Below, in pieces: positions 31,841-43,096 of a stretch of DNA of 64,000 nt. The notes beneath the pieces were generated by a model. That model worked only from the letters and a program-made list of their open reading frames with translations. It ran no database searches and was not told the DNA's origin. The stretch spans positions 76,198,448-76,262,447 of the forward strand of contig JAVGWX010000007.1 of assembly GCA_036924085.1 (NCBI GenBank), written 5' to 3'. Position numbers and translations under genes: made by a program. Positions within the stretch are counted from its first letter, which is position 1; each line of letters starts with the position of its first letter. This stretch comes from Ariolimax columbianus. Taxonomy: Eukaryota > Mollusca > Gastropoda > Stylommatophora > Arionidae.

Positions 31841-32118
31841 CTGATATGATATATTAGCTCGCTATTTTTTCTATAATGGCGTAGAGTTGATATATGACCT
31901 TGCTAGTTTTCGTGCTATTACGTAGAGCTGATTAAAAAAAAAATGCTGGCTAGTTTTCGTACAATGGCGTAGAGCTGATATATTGGCTGGCTAGTTTTCG
32001 TACAATGGCGTAGGGCTGATATATTGGCTCGCTAGTTTTCGTACAATGGCGTAGGGCTGATATATTGGCTCGCTAGTTTTCGTACAATGGCGTAGGGCTG
32101 ATATATTGGCTTGCACAG
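31841..32118. repeat. 41-bp minisatellite, about 6-7 units
   Basis: The unit of 41 bp reads GCTGATATATTGGCTCGCTA followed by GTTTTCGTACAATGGCGTAGG. Units on the right (31,970-32,110) are nearly identical (GCTG at 32,015 and 32,056); those on the left are diverged, with an A-run at 31,934-31,943. It is not related to the 41-bp array at 42.1 kb. Confidence 0.9.
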
Positions 32119-32251
32119 TTGTCGTACTCATACATAAACGTTTCTTTCTACCAAGTATTCCTAAATGTAACAAAATATACCTGTATTTCCTAATGGCGGT
32201 TACACATTTCAAGAATAATTGCTTTCAGGGGCTCAACATATCTTAGTTCGT

Positions 32252-32612
32252 TGTTCTTCGTCGACCTGTACTTGTACATGGACATCTGTCTCTGTGCATG
32301 TCTCAGCTCTGGTATGAGCTGGATGTATCCAGGAGAAGGGTTTCCTACTTAGCGGGTTAGGCTCGAGCAGCTTAATACTCCGCTGCGTTGGGGCAAGTGC
32401 TTGTGGAGGGTGGTTAACCAATGTGCGAGTCCATTTTAATAGATTGAAACACTAAAGCAAAGTAGACCCGCCGCCTGTTAGGCGCCATCTGTACTGCTCT
32501 TAACAAATCACCTAACCATGGCAAGTGTTATGCCATATCACACAGTTAGTCATCTCTTACAGCATGCTCTCTGTGAGGCAGTGGTGCTATTTTTGTCTGT
32601 CATACACAAAGA
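32252..32612 (-). mobile_element. SINE-like repeat S3, copy 2
   Basis: This is the second copy of the repeat at 12,391-12,774, same orientation and order, with indels: GTTCTTCGTCGACCTGTACTT, TCTGGTATGAGCT, GGCTCGAGCAGCTTAATACT, AGCAAAGTAGACCCG, GCCTGTTAGGCGCCAT and TCATACACAAAGAA. It carries an extra stretch of about 10 bases near 32,398 (GCTTGTGGAG). No coding content. Confidence 0.75.
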
Positions 32613-33289
32613 ACCCGGCAGACCACTGAGGTTCAAAGTATTCCTGAAGAAATGAGTTAAGATATAGCCACTGCCAGTGGCAGCCGTTGAAGAGGCGACA
32701 AACAGTGTGAATAAATCCAACTTGGATAGAAGACTCAACAATTCGTGGTTTGTTTTTACACACTGCCATTTATACATGCCTAAAGTCTGGTATGTTTATA
32801 TTCAGTTTCCGTGTTTTTTTTTAAAAATCGCTAGAACAATTACTTGATATAGAAGTAAAATAATGAATAACTCGCGTTCCAGAGTATCAGGTAAAGAACA
32901 ATATTAATAAAGTATATTGTTAGGAGGTAACACACGTATAGATAGTTGTTTTTTTAATTTGTTATGTCCTAGAAATGTATGTCGAATTCATATAATCTTT
33001 CCCTGTCCTATCTCAACTCTACTCCATATTATATTATAGAGTGACCAATGCAGCTGAATCCATCATAGGAAGACTTATAAAAGCACATATTATCTTGAAA
33101 TGGTGTGTATAAAAGCACATATTATCTTGAAATGGTGGCTTCTAAATCAATTCGTTTTACTAGTACGATAAAAAAAAAGTAACCGTAATATGTTTAATCA
33201 ACAGAATAATCCGTAGTAGGATTTACTGTTTTGATTCCTTATCGTACACGATAAGGCTGCTAGCTTCATGCATACCCTTTTGTTGTTGC
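32613..33289. other. No gene; short duplication
   Basis: A 30-base direct repeat (TATAAAAGCACATATTATCT..., about 33,076 and 33,108, period 32) is present. Nothing else recognised; AT-rich. Confidence 0.6.
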
Positions 33290-34170
33290 ATTTTAGGACA
33301 TTCTTAGAAGACTACTGTGAGCCAATTATTTCACCCCCGTCTACTACTCGCGGGAGATTTAAGATAATAGTAGCAATTATCTCGATTTCGCCATTTTCGT
33401 TCATGGTGCCACAACTTTCTACCCCCATTATTGCTTCTATATCTCTATTGCTATTGTCCACCCATGACGTTTAAATCTCCCATAATACAAAGTGAGTGAT
33501 GAGCTGGTTACTTGTCTATTGTTTCTTGGAGTTTTCAGTAGAATGTTCTATCAACTTCTTCATCTGTCTCGTTTATCGGAGCATAACATTAAATAATAGA
33601 GAGTTTTTAATATCACCCGTTAAAAATTGTCATCGTCATTTTTTCATTCACAGCTTGCCATCGTATTTCCTTCATTTACTGCTTGCCATTCTATAAGATT
33701 TGTTCGAACCCTCTGTTAATATGAGTGTGACTCCTTCGCAGTGTTTGTTATTATCTCTTCCTGAATATAGTATAGTTCCTCCCGTTCCAGTTGTAGTTTG
33801 TCCAAAATGTGTCCATCTGCTTTCGCTGATGACTAAAATATGCAATTTGTAATTGTTTATGTCCTGTATTACATGTGAGGTTTTGGTTGTCTCGAACACA
33901 GTTCTCACATTCCAAAACTTTAATCTTCGTTTTGATGATTATTGTACTTGATTTCCCAACATGAGCTTCCTTTCCGCTAGCTTTGACCCATGCTGTTCAT
34001 ACTGACAGGACTCCGTCTCCAAGCCGCCGGACATCTAGAGCACGTGTCTTCAGCAGAAGTTTACACATCGATTGCGTTTTTGTTGTTACCGGTGCAGAGT
34101 TGTTAACCCTGTACCCAATCCCCAACTTGGAGGACCAGGAAGCCATGTTTAGTCCGTGTCCTCCTTAGTT
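33290..34170 (-). mobile_element. RTE-type LINE relic (R8): 5' leader and endonuclease
   Basis: Reading the minus strand from about 34,160, a leader with GGTGCAGAGTTGTTAACC (plus orientation) precedes the EN domain. EN: NMRTVFETTKTSHVIQDINN and LHILVISESRWTHFG (33,908-33,800), GTGGTILYSGRDNNKHCEGV and TLILTEGSN, then in shifted frames INETDEEVDRTFY, the GDLNV block (about 33,470) and ESCGTMNENGE-like traces. Catalytic Glu (SESRW) and the GDLN block are present. RT is missing. Several frameshifts; one of the few fragments here that keeps the 5' side of a LINE. Confidence 0.7.
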
Positions 34171-34664
34171 ATCTGTCCGGTCTGTGTGATCATGCCAGGA
34201 ACATACGGTCCCACTGTCATAATTGTATGCCTCATTAAAGCACGCAAGCCTCCTCATCACTACAAGATACTGACTTTGTGAAGAGGATATGAGCAATGAT
34301 TATTCAGGAGTTCCCATGAATACATCAGTGTCCAATCCCTTCGCTATAACCTGCTAGAGACTCTGTACTTAAGGGTCTGTCCGGAGTGCAGTGATGCTGA
34401 TTCTGCGCAACAGAATCTAACTAGGCAATGCATTGTCTGTACTAAAAAAAAGGTAAAATGGTGCTCGAGCAGATACTGCCGTTGAGGATGAAGTGATACA
34501 GACATTGTCTGTTTCTTGGTATAGGAATGACGCGTTTCTTTCCCGATGGCTGTATCTTCCCTAATAATAAGTAGAAAGGATCATGTAACCGGGATTTTGA
34601 ACCAGGTACCTTTGCCGTTAGAAGCAATAACTCGTACTACTCACTCAAAAGATGGAGTGAATTC
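34171..34664. other. No gene seen
   Basis: Nothing recognised in this stretch up to the 81-bp duplication. Confidence 0.45.
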
Positions 34665-34826
34665 TATTTATGTTTTATTATTGAGTTTATTCCCATCAAC
34701 TGGAAGGATTTATAGGACTGAGGAATAAATGCCGCTTTCTCCTAGTATTTATGTTTTATTATTGAGTTTATTCCCATCAACTGGAAGGATTTATAGGACT
34801 GAGGAATAAATGCCGCTTTCTCCTAG
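34665..34826. repeat. Perfect 81-bp tandem duplication
   Basis: Bases 34,665-34,745 and 34,746-34,826 are identical over all 81 positions (TATTTATGTTTTATTATTGA ... GCCGCTTTCTCCTAG). The lack of any difference implies either a very recent duplication or an assembly artefact at a read overlap. Confidence 0.95.
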
Positions 34827-35461
34827 TTCTCTACAGCCTGTGACATGCTCTCCGTGACAAGCTGCCTCCGTAGATTGTTGAGAATACAGTGGCAGGATAG
34901 GGTACCAGTCATCGAGATCCTCACGAAGGCCAAAATGACTGATATCTTGGTTGCGATATACGTCACTTGAGATGGGTTGAAACATGACACTGTACTCGGT
35001 GCACGGACTAGTTTATTTATCTTACTCCACCTTCCGTCCCCTCCCCTCCTATGGAGACTAGTCGAAACTTATACATGTATATGTTTATTCCGTTGTTCCC
35101 TGTTCTGAGATTAAGGAATAAAGGATACATTTGGGCAATCGCATAGCCAATAGTAGTCAATCGTCGACTGATGTCTACAGAGTCTTACCGTACGCTGTTA
35201 CTTAGCTACAAATGGAGTCTTCAGCTAGTGTAGCTATGTTGGCTGTGTAATATTACACGTTATTCGTAACGTGTTTGTCTTGTTCCGTGTTGTGCTTCTT
35301 TCCCTTGTGTATCGTATCGATCAATACCTTAACTATGGAGTATATTGAGATAAATGCTTTAGCTAGTTATGATTAATATTTAATATCTGCTTCTATAAAC
35401 AGTTAATCGTTATTCAGTGTTGAATTAGGCCGATTGTATAATCAGCTTATGCAGTACATTA
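34827..35461. other. No gene seen
   Basis: AT-rich. Nothing recognised. Confidence 0.45.
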
Positions 35462-35815
35462 CATCTTGTCACGGTGGTCTAATGGCTTAAGGGCGTCACC
35501 ACATATTTTGCAGAATTTCTCGGGTTCGGTTCTTAGTCAGCTTTTTTTATTTTTATTTTCTGTGGGGGTTTTCCCCCACGTCTTTTTAGTTGTTAGATCG
35601 ATTGCTTCTCACTGCAAAGGTATCAGGTTTCCTCCTCAGTGGCCACACGCTATAGTTAACTCTGCTGATCTACAGTTAGGGGACGTGTGACAGCGAGGAA
35701 GGGATCTGGTCATCCCACCTCATTAAAAAAGATGAGACCTAATACAAGCAGGTCTAAAACACTTGATCCCAGACAGCAGTGTCTGCTATGAAACTAGTTT
35801 TTGCTTTACCTTCAT
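35462..35815 (+). mobile_element. tRNA-headed SINE S5, copy 1
   Basis: A tRNA-like head has an A-box-like GTGGTCTAATGGCTTAAGG and a B-box-like GGGTTCGGTTC (35,520-35,532), followed by a CT-rich spacer, a hairpin-forming GTGGGGGTTTTCCCCCAC (35,562-35,579) and a body ending CAGACAGCAGTGTCTGCTAT. The end resembles that of the element at 36,722-36,965 and a scrap at 45,960-46,005. No TSD was identified. Confidence 0.55.
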
Positions 35816-36416
35816 GATACACCGAATAGCTATAGTTTGCGATATTTATATTTTAAACGAAGATTCGCCTGTATCGACCTCACTGGCCATTTTCCTGATC
35901 TTACAAAGTGAAGTGACATTTTACAAGATTACTTAGAGAAATGGGTTTTTTTGCCATGGGTGTCTGACTTTTTCCCCGCCTTCTTACAGCAATGTAACAT
36001 TTTATCCACAGGCAATTAAGCAAGCCGGTCTTCCTGTTGAGTTCACTAACAGTCTATGTGACTTGTGGAATGTCATTATTCTGGACGCGTTGTTCCCATA
36101 TTTCATCACAAAGGATGAAACGACCATAATATTTGGGATCAAATTAGGTTGCATTTTTTATTTTATACTTTGAAGTATATTCTCGTTTCTATTTTGTTTT
36201 TTTTGTGGTTTATTTTTGGAGCTCCTATCGCTACCAAATGGCATCTTATTTTGTATTTTATATAAATTCGGTATTTTCTAGTTGTGAAGCACTTTTACTT
36301 TTATGTGTTATAGGTTTAGTGTTTAAAATTATAATCTGGGAATAAATTAGCGCCGTTTAACTTTAAAAAACAACCAACAATTTTAGCTATATTACATAGT
36401 ACATTATTACCTTAAC
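35816..36416. other. No gene seen
   Basis: AT-rich, with several short T-runs. Nothing recognised. Confidence 0.5.
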
Positions 36417-36668
36417 AGACCAGAAGGTGATGGGTGTATGGACCAGGAAGTGATGGGTGTACGGACCAGAAAGTGTTTGGTGTACGGACCAGAAAGTGTT
36501 TGGTGTACGGACCAGAAAGTGGTGGGTGTACGGACCAGAAAGTGTTTGGTGTACGGACCAGAAAGTGTTTGGTGTACGGACCAGAAAGTGTTTGGTGTAC
36601 GGACTAGAAAGTGGTGGGTGTACGGACCAGAAAGTGTTTGGTGTACGGACCAGAAAGTGGTGGATGTA
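36417..36668. repeat. 23-bp minisatellite, about 11 units
   Basis: The unit GTACGGACCAGAAAGTGTTT plus GGT is 23 bp. Two variants alternate: GTGTTTGGT and GTGGTGGGT. The first two units are more diverged. Frames on both strands are open because three units make 69 bp without stops; they are not genes. Confidence 0.93.
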
Positions 36669-36721
36669 TAAATTCGTGCCGTAGTCATTTGTATGGCGCA
36701 CATTTATGGTCACTATGATAG

Positions 36722-36965
36722 ATACGAGCTCCGTACAGCAGAGTGGTAGAATGCCCGCTTTTTATAGCAAAGGTGTCAGGTTCTATCCCCGCTATCAGCA
36801 AGCCCTAATGGACCTACGTGTAAATATAGAAGTGGCTTACTATTTGGCAAAGAAAGGCAGAATACAGGAATGGTCTATCTCGCATCATAATACGAGGAAA
36901 AAGACGTAACACTGCATCCACCAGATAGCAGTGTCTGAGACTACCTGAACCTTGTTGCCAGGTCA
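36722..36965 (+). mobile_element. tRNA-headed SINE-like element S5, copy 2
   Basis: The tRNA-like head has A-box-like CAGCAGAGTGGTAGAATG and B-box-like GGTTCTATCCC (36,779-36,789). The body ends with CCAGATAGCAGTGTCTGAGA, similar to the end of the element at 35.5-35.8 kb, while the heads differ. This suggests a shared 3' module with different tRNA-like heads. Confidence 0.55.
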
Positions 36966-37165
36966 GGTAGTTAGCGTTTAAAAAAACTACAGTTCTGATA
37001 TCTTCTGCAGGGTTTACATTTGGTGCGCCATGACAAGTCTATTTATCTCTTTTTTTTGCTAAATAACAATTCCAGTATTCCAACAAGAGTTTCAGGTCTG
37101 ACAAAGTTTGTTGTCTTTTAAAAACAGTTGAAATCCATTGGATCACTTTTCTTTTTCTATCAATC

Positions 37166-37169
<4 letters not shown>

Positions 37170-37252
<83 letters not shown>

Positions 37253-37272
37253 CCCCCCCCCCTCTCTCTCTC

Positions 37273-37323
<51 letters not shown>
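37170..37323. repeat. Compound microsatellite (AT)n-(C)n-(CT)n-(AT)n
   Basis: About 40 AT units (37,170-37,249), a C-run and CT units (37,253-37,275), then about 23 further AT units. The translations with alternating Tyr and Ile on both strands are artefacts. Confidence 0.97.
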
Positions 37324-37324
<1 letters not shown>

Positions 37325-38212
37325 CTCACCCTTCTTTTCTCGCTTTCTGTCATCTCTCCAACCTCTTTCCACTTTTTCTCGTCTCTCTTATCTGCACGTA
37401 TTCCTTTTCCACTTGATAACATAGGCATACACATCCTTGCCTCTGTTTGTGATTATCACCTCTGTGGTTGGATTTGAAATAAACTACATAAGTAAACTCC
37501 AAATATGATGCAGAAAAAAATAGTGCAGACTCACTTTCTCTGAGTAAAGAACTGAAAAAAGGGAGAAGACTTTAAAAATAAAAACATATTTAATAATAGT
37601 TCACAAATCAGTCCAGATGACACTACGAGTCAATGTCAATCACACTCATCTATTGAAATGCTGGGCTAGATATTTCTGTTTGTGCATTTTTTTTCTTCTC
37701 ATTTTGGAGTTGTAAGACTCTTCGCACTCGTGTGGTTACAGTTTATTTTATAGCAGTGGTGGACAACCCTCTCATGGTTACGACCGCTGTGAAGTATTAT
37801 TTATATAGAAGACTTATCTAAACACACTAAAGGTTCATTATTTCCGTTTATTTCAGTTATTGTAAACTTTCAGGACTTCTTAAATATATGTGCTGGGTCC
37901 TAGATGGGGGTCGCTACTTCAGGGTAGCGCACAACTACTTTATAATTCCGATCAAGCCTGTTTAGACCATCACAAGATAGAGTCGTATTCTCATTTCTGG
38001 TATATATTTCTTTTTCCATATGCAGATACCTAAGGGATATGTGTCCAAATCTCGATAAGGGCTTGTTAATTTGTATTCTTTCCAGGGTGAAATTTAAAAA
38101 AAAAACTGCCTGTTCACTGCGTGGTGACTGTCGGGGCAAGCGGTCTTTATTTCTCAACTCAATCATCCTCCCTGCGGATCCCAGCAATTAGAATAAACAC
38201 TAATGGTGATAT
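37324..38212. other. No gene seen
   Basis: Nothing recognised. The 95-aa minus frame 37,900-38,187 has no motif. Confidence 0.5.
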
Positions 38213-38580
38213 AGATTTTACAAACTATTCCGGATATTTTACTGAGGAAATGGGGAGCTGAATTCTCGTAAGACCCTATTTTACCAATTATTTTCGATAT
38301 TGTAGTGAACAAATGGGGAGCTGAATTCTCGTAAGACCCTATTTTACAGATTAGTTTCGACGTTGTACTGAACAAATGGGGAACTTAATTCTCGTAAGAC
38401 CCTATTTTACCAATTATTTTCGATATTGTAGTGAACAAATGGGGAGCTGAATTCTCGTAAGACCCTATTTTACAAATTATTTTCGATATTGTACTGAACA
38501 AATGGGGAACTTAATTCTTGTAAGACCCTATTTTACAAATTCGATATTGCTCTGAACAAATTTTGAGCTGTATCCTGGTT
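38213..38580. repeat. 63-bp minisatellite, about 5-6 units
   Basis: The unit has TGGGGAGCTGAATTCTCGTA, AGACCCTATTTTAC and ATTTTCGATATTGTA; TGGGGAGCTG at 38,251 and 38,314 gives a period of 63 bp. Two unit types (GAGCTGAATTC and GAACTTAATTC) alternate. The first and last units are decayed. Confidence 0.92.
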
Positions 38581-39921
38581 GGACTCTATTTTGATAATCA
38601 ATTGCAGGTATATACAGTGTACCTGGCTGTCGGATTTTCCTCTTCACAATCACTTTAGATTTTATAACCCTCGGCCACCTCTCTCACAAACATTTTCTTT
38701 GTCTGTGGCTCTTACATGATAGGTGACTTTTGTCACAGAAATAACAAATGAGAATAAATGTTACAATTGAATGAGGTGGATTCGTTTATTGACTTAAAGT
38801 TGGATCTGTATCACTGGTTAAACTCTTCTTAGATGAGTGACAGCTCTTAAGCTGCAGCTGTTATGTAATATTTATCACTTAACTTGACATCTCCGTTATA
38901 TGGTGGCGTTGTCGTGAGCCGAAGTTTCCTCTCTAGAGTCAGTTGTACCTCGTCAGTTACTCGTGTAGTAGGATCTCTATTATAGTATTTTACGAGTTTG
39001 CAACTTACTTTGCTTCGGGATTAGTTCATTTTTCCTTTATGCACGCAGTAGTAGCTGTCTAAGTTTCATTCTCATGAGATCACCCAACCAATATATTTTC
39101 TGTCTTGCTGGAGTTCGTTTTCCCTTCCCTAAAAAGAAAAAGAACTATACAAAATTTCCTCTTAGTGTGAAGGTGAATTTAAGGCTAACGACTAAATCAC
39201 CATCATTCTATACATGTTTCTTCCACTTTGAGAACAATCAAAATATTTCTAAAGTAATATTTTATTTATTTCGCTTTTCCACTCATTATCAAATGATATG
39301 TTGTGCGTGATTTCCTTTTGTTCGACACCCAAAATGCATTTGCAAAATAAAAGAAAAAGACAGAATTTTGTTTTACGAATAAGCCCGATTTATGAACATG
39401 CTCTTGTCACTCTCTGTTCGTGGTTAACGGGGTACTACTGTACCAGTTTCATTTTAACTACTTTTGCGACCTAAATGTAGGTCTGTTCTGTACTGTAATG
39501 TGTTAACTGCTTTGTCACCCACTTATAAGTTCTGGTGTGTATCGAATCAATATAATGGCAAGACTAATATGTGCTCAGTCTCCCTAAAAAATTACGAAGG
39601 CTACGGATGCTGCCAGTTCTTGTTGCTCGCTGGTTGCACACGCTTCTCTTTCTTTCTCTCCGCCGTCTCTTCCGTTCTCTACGTCCTCTCTTCCGTTCTC
39701 TACGCCATCTTTTTCTGCTCAACCAATTATCATAACACATGACACTAACATTTAACTCATAATTCAAATTCAAGTAACGATTGAACCTTTTAAAAATTGG
39801 CTCATGTCTTGTGAACCAAACCTGAAGCTAAATTTTATATGTGTTTAATGCGACAGCAATAAAACTACTTGTTTATAATTACTTAAAATTATTTCACTGA
39901 TCTGTAATCCTGGTATTAAAT
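38581..39921. other. No gene seen, about 1.3 kb
   Basis: AT-rich sequence. A TCTCTTCCGTTCTCTACG motif is repeated near 39,665-39,710 (CT-rich). No recognised protein motif. Confidence 0.5.
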
Positions 39922-40133
39922 CTTAACAACTTATTTATACTGCTTTAGAAGACTTTTTATAGAACCAGTACCTCTAGTCCACTTGATCTAAACATAACTA
40001 TGTGCATCCAGTCTATTCTTGAATACATTACCTGATCCTGCACCCACTATTTCCTGTGGAAATGCATTTCAAGCAATCATTACTCTTTGACTAAAATAAT
40101 ATTTACTATCTAATCTGGCCCTTTGTCATCAGC
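39922..40133 (-). mobile_element. CR1-like LINE, diverged 3' relic
   Basis: The minus strand reads, with mutations, ARLDSKYYFSQRVMIAWNAF, PQEIVGAGSGNVFKNRLDAH, matching the C-terminus of the element at 3.2-4.2 kb, followed by a 3' UTR with TCTTCTAAAGCAGTATAAAT. It is more diverged than the scrap at 12.8 kb, so it belongs to an older insertion or subfamily. Confidence 0.8.
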
Positions 40134-40978
40134 CACCCTAGTAAGGTCATGCTTAGATTAATCATCGACCGATTGAAACCCCAAGCAGAGAACATCATTA
40201 TTGAGGAGCAAGCAGGGTTCAGACAGGGAAGGAACACTACAGAACATATATTTAATTTAAGGCTGCTAAGCTAGAAATATCTAGAACAGCAAAAACTATA
40301 TAGTGTATTTGTTGATTTTAAGAAGGCGTTCGATAGGGTATGGCATAAAGCGCTATGGGCAACCATGAGGATGTATAAAATCAACGGAAATATTATAAAG
40401 TTCCTTGAACACCTGTATGACAAGACTTCCAGCGCGGTTCTTGTGAATGGGGACTGGTTACGTACATCAGTTGGTGTGAGACAGGGTTGTACACTCTCTC
40501 CAACTCTTTTCAATACATTCCTTGAGGGAATTATGAGTGAGGCACTTGGAGGTCACGTTGGTACTATCAAGACAGGGCGCCGAACGATTACCACTTTCGT
40601 TTTGCAGATGACATCGACGGGTTGGCAGGATTAGAAGCAAAACTCCAGGATTGCCTCAGAAGGCTCGATGAAACAGCTCTTGACTATGGTATGGAGATAA
40701 ACACTGGAATGACAAAGTTAATAACCAACAACGCCGAGGGCTTCAACAGCAGGATAAAAACTAACGGTCAGAAACTCGAAGTGGTTGACCGTTTTAAATA
40801 GTTGGGTTCGATTGTCAGTGATCAAGGATCAAAATGTGAAGTGTTGGCCAGAATAGCACAGACAATAGCGGCGCTTGCACGGCTTAACAGAATCTGGTAA
40901 GATAAACGGTTAGCACTATCCACGAAAATCAGATTAATGCGTACACTGGTCCTGTCACTATTCCTCTATGCTTTTGCT
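40134..40978 (+). mobile_element. RTE-type LINE (R1 family), internal fragment
   Basis: The plus strand carries RT: LRLIIDRLKPQAENIIIEEQ, AGFRQGRNTTEHIFNLRLL, VYFVDFKKAF-like block, MRMYKINGNIIKFLEHLYDK, VGVRQGCTLSPTLFNTFLEG, then a FADDIDGLAG block in a shifted frame (about 40,597), YGMEINTGMTKLITNN and VDRFK followed by TAG in place of Tyr. It ends abruptly at LFLYA near 40,975. It is closely related to the minus copy at 58-60.5 kb and is truncated at both ends. Confidence 0.85.
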
Positions 40979-41046
40979 TTACGCACTACTATATAAAATC
41001 TGTGAATATATTACGATACAACAATGCAATGGCAAAGGCAATTTAT

Positions 41047-41280
41047 TTATGAATTTTGCTAGCGCTATTTTTATTAAGCATTAACTGCACTACTTTTTAT
41101 CCTCACTCCCTCGTCTCGAGCCGCCCACCCCAGTGGCAAGTCAAGGACAAGACGACTAGGGGACAACTACGAAATGTAGGGGACTCCTCATCAAGCACCC
41201 GTGAAAAAGACGGCGGAGTCAGGAGTCGAACCCACACCACCTGATCGCGAGGCCGACGGCTTAACCACTTCGCAACGGAA
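41047..41280 (-). mobile_element. tRNA-headed SINE S4, longer copy
   Basis: In reverse orientation the head reads GCGAAGTGGTTAAGCCGTCG (A-box region, about 41,258-41,277) and GGGTTCGACTC (B box, about 41,222-41,232), typical of a tRNA-derived SINE. The body (CTTTTTCACGGGTGCTTGAT, GAGGATAAAAAG, AAAATAGCGCTAGCAAAATT) matches 2,549-2,672. No CCA end or intact cloverleaf supports a functional tRNA. Confidence 0.82.
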
Positions 41281-41680
41281 TCCCAATATTACTTAGGTAA
41301 ATTGATAGGCGTCCAAAACTGAATTCACTTGCGTTTTTCTAATGGATGGCAGTAACGTAAATTATAAACGTGCCAATTCATTCAGGAATGCAACCATAGC
41401 GTAATTTGAATGCTACCTGTATTTATGTACACAAACTTCTATGTCAACAATTGTTACCGCCACACTTCCGTCCCTCGTCTTTTATTCCCTTGGTTCCGCA
41501 ACTCACCTTGCATCTGTTTGTATTTTCTTCTTTTCTTAATTACCGTTTGAAGGTTTCCTTCTAATTGTATCGCGTCACGTTCTCTGAGCCAGTTTTTCAT
41601 CACCTTACAGTCAGACACACGCACATACATTTGTACACATCTAAATCTCTACCCCGTCCCTTAACACCCTCCCCCTTCCG
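41281..41680. other. No gene seen
   Basis: Nothing recognised before the CA-rich tract. Confidence 0.45.
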
Positions 41681-42000
41681 CACACACAAATATACATATA
41701 CACACATAAAAACATATACATACACATACATACATACATACACAAATAAACACATGCATACAAACACACACTGTCCTGCCGAAGACGGATGTGTCGGACC
41801 GAAAGGTGCAAATATCGCAGCCAAGCTGTAAACTAGCGACACAACACATTCTGTTCTCCGGACTACATTCTGCTACTTGCAAAGTCCTGCTCAGGGCTTA
41901 GTAGGCGGAGATTGAGAACGAACACAGAAGAAGACAAACACACATACATACATACACATACGTACACACACATACACATACACGCATACATAAACACAAC
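41680..42000. repeat. Two (ACATAC)-type tracts around an S6 fragment
   Basis: Imperfect ACACAT/ACATAC repeats occupy 41,682-41,770 and 41,937-41,998, with S6 sequence between them. The Tyr/Val/Cys-rich minus frames are artefacts of the repeat. Confidence 0.85.
41768..41936 (+). mobile_element. SINE-like S6 fragment
   Basis: CGGATGTGTCGGACCGAAAG, GTGCAAATATCGCAGCCAAG, CTGTAAACTA, ACATTCTGTTCTC, GGACTACATTCTGCTACTT and GGAGATTGAGAACGAA, then GAAGAAGAC, match the 3' half of the copies at 51.5-51.9 and 61.4-61.7 kb. The 5' half is missing. Confidence 0.85.
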
Positions 42001-42094
42001 AACAACATGGTCTGCAGCACTTACAATTAAGGCCGAAAATATGGGTCCGGATGTTGTCCTAATTTCTGAAAACTAGGCATTGCGCGGACTCGTT

Positions 42095-42604
42095 CACACC
42101 TGAGCTGTCGATGGGTCACTGTCTACACAGGAGATGACACCTGAGCTGTTGATGATTCACTGTCTACACAGGAGATGACATCTGAGCTGTTCATGGTTCA
42201 CTGTCTACACAGGAGATGACACCTGAGCTATTGATGGTTCACTGTCTACACAGGAGATGACATCTGCGCTGTCGATGGTTCACTGTCTACACAGGAGATG
42301 ACACCTGAGGTGTTGATGGTTCACTGTCTACACAGGAGATGACACCTGAGCTGTTCGTGGTTCACTGTCTACACATGAGATGACACCTGAGCTGTTCATC
42401 GTTCACTGTCTACACAGGAGATGACATCTGCGCCGTCGATGGTTCACTGTCTACACAGGAGATGACACCTGAGATGTTGATGGTTCACTGTCTACACATG
42501 AGATGACACCTGAGCTGTTCATGGTTCACTGTCTACACAGGAGATGACACCTGAGCTGTTGATGGTTCACTGTCTACACATGAGATGACATCTGAGCTGT
42601 CGAT
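42095..42604. repeat. 41-bp minisatellite, about 12 units
   Basis: The unit is CACCTGAGCTGTTGATGGTT then CACTGTCTACACAGGAGATGA (41 bp). CTGAGCTG at 42,100 and 42,141 sets the period. Substitutions cluster at TTGATGGTT / TTCATGGTT / TCGATGGTT and ACAGGAG / ACATGAG, with an alternation that suggests higher-order units. Confidence 0.93.
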
Positions 42605-42654
42605 GTTCTTTAACACTTGGCTCAGTGCCTTAACACTTGGCTCAGTGCCACAAA

Positions 42655-43096
42655 AGAAGTGCATTCCAGTGGGTACTAGCTCACTGTAACTTCACAGACA
42701 ATGAATAAGCAGCAGACTTGACAAAGGAGAAATATTGCAACAAAGCAACTCAGCGACAATATATGACTGCATAAAAACAATTAACAATACAACGTACAGA
42801 TCAAAATAGAAAAGAGACCAACCTGGTCATATAGAAAATGTCGTCTATCATCAACTCTCCAGACGAGATCATGGGAACGTTTTCTGACAACGCACTGGGC
42901 ACAGCTGAATGAGATGTCATCTCTATAATAAGTTTAAGATTGGCACTACGAAACTTAGTACCAGTGGCACAGTGCACGTAACAGCGAAACACCTGTTCCA
43001 GTCCAGCCTATCATACACTAGGGAAAGAATTAGCACTTGGCAACAACCAGCGTCTTTCCATGAAAAACTGTATGAACTGCACAGAGCTACGAGTTG
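42655..43096 (+). mobile_element. Family J-related LINE, old 3' relic
   Basis: KRSAFQWVLAHCNFTDNE with a stop and AADLTKE is a degraded RNase H end (VQWVPSHCNIQGNEEADRLAKEG in other copies). The frame 42,909-43,097 then reads CHLYNKFKIGTTK, VTAKHLFQSSLSYTRERIS, HEKLYELHRATS, aligned with the J C-terminus. It is much more diverged than the other J fragments, so it belongs to an older relative. The GAA tail is not seen. Confidence 0.7.

Noticed and set aside
37039..37434. 131-aa minus and 92-aa plus frames over the AT/CT microsatellite
   Set aside because: Alternating Ile-Tyr translation of (AT)n; not coding.
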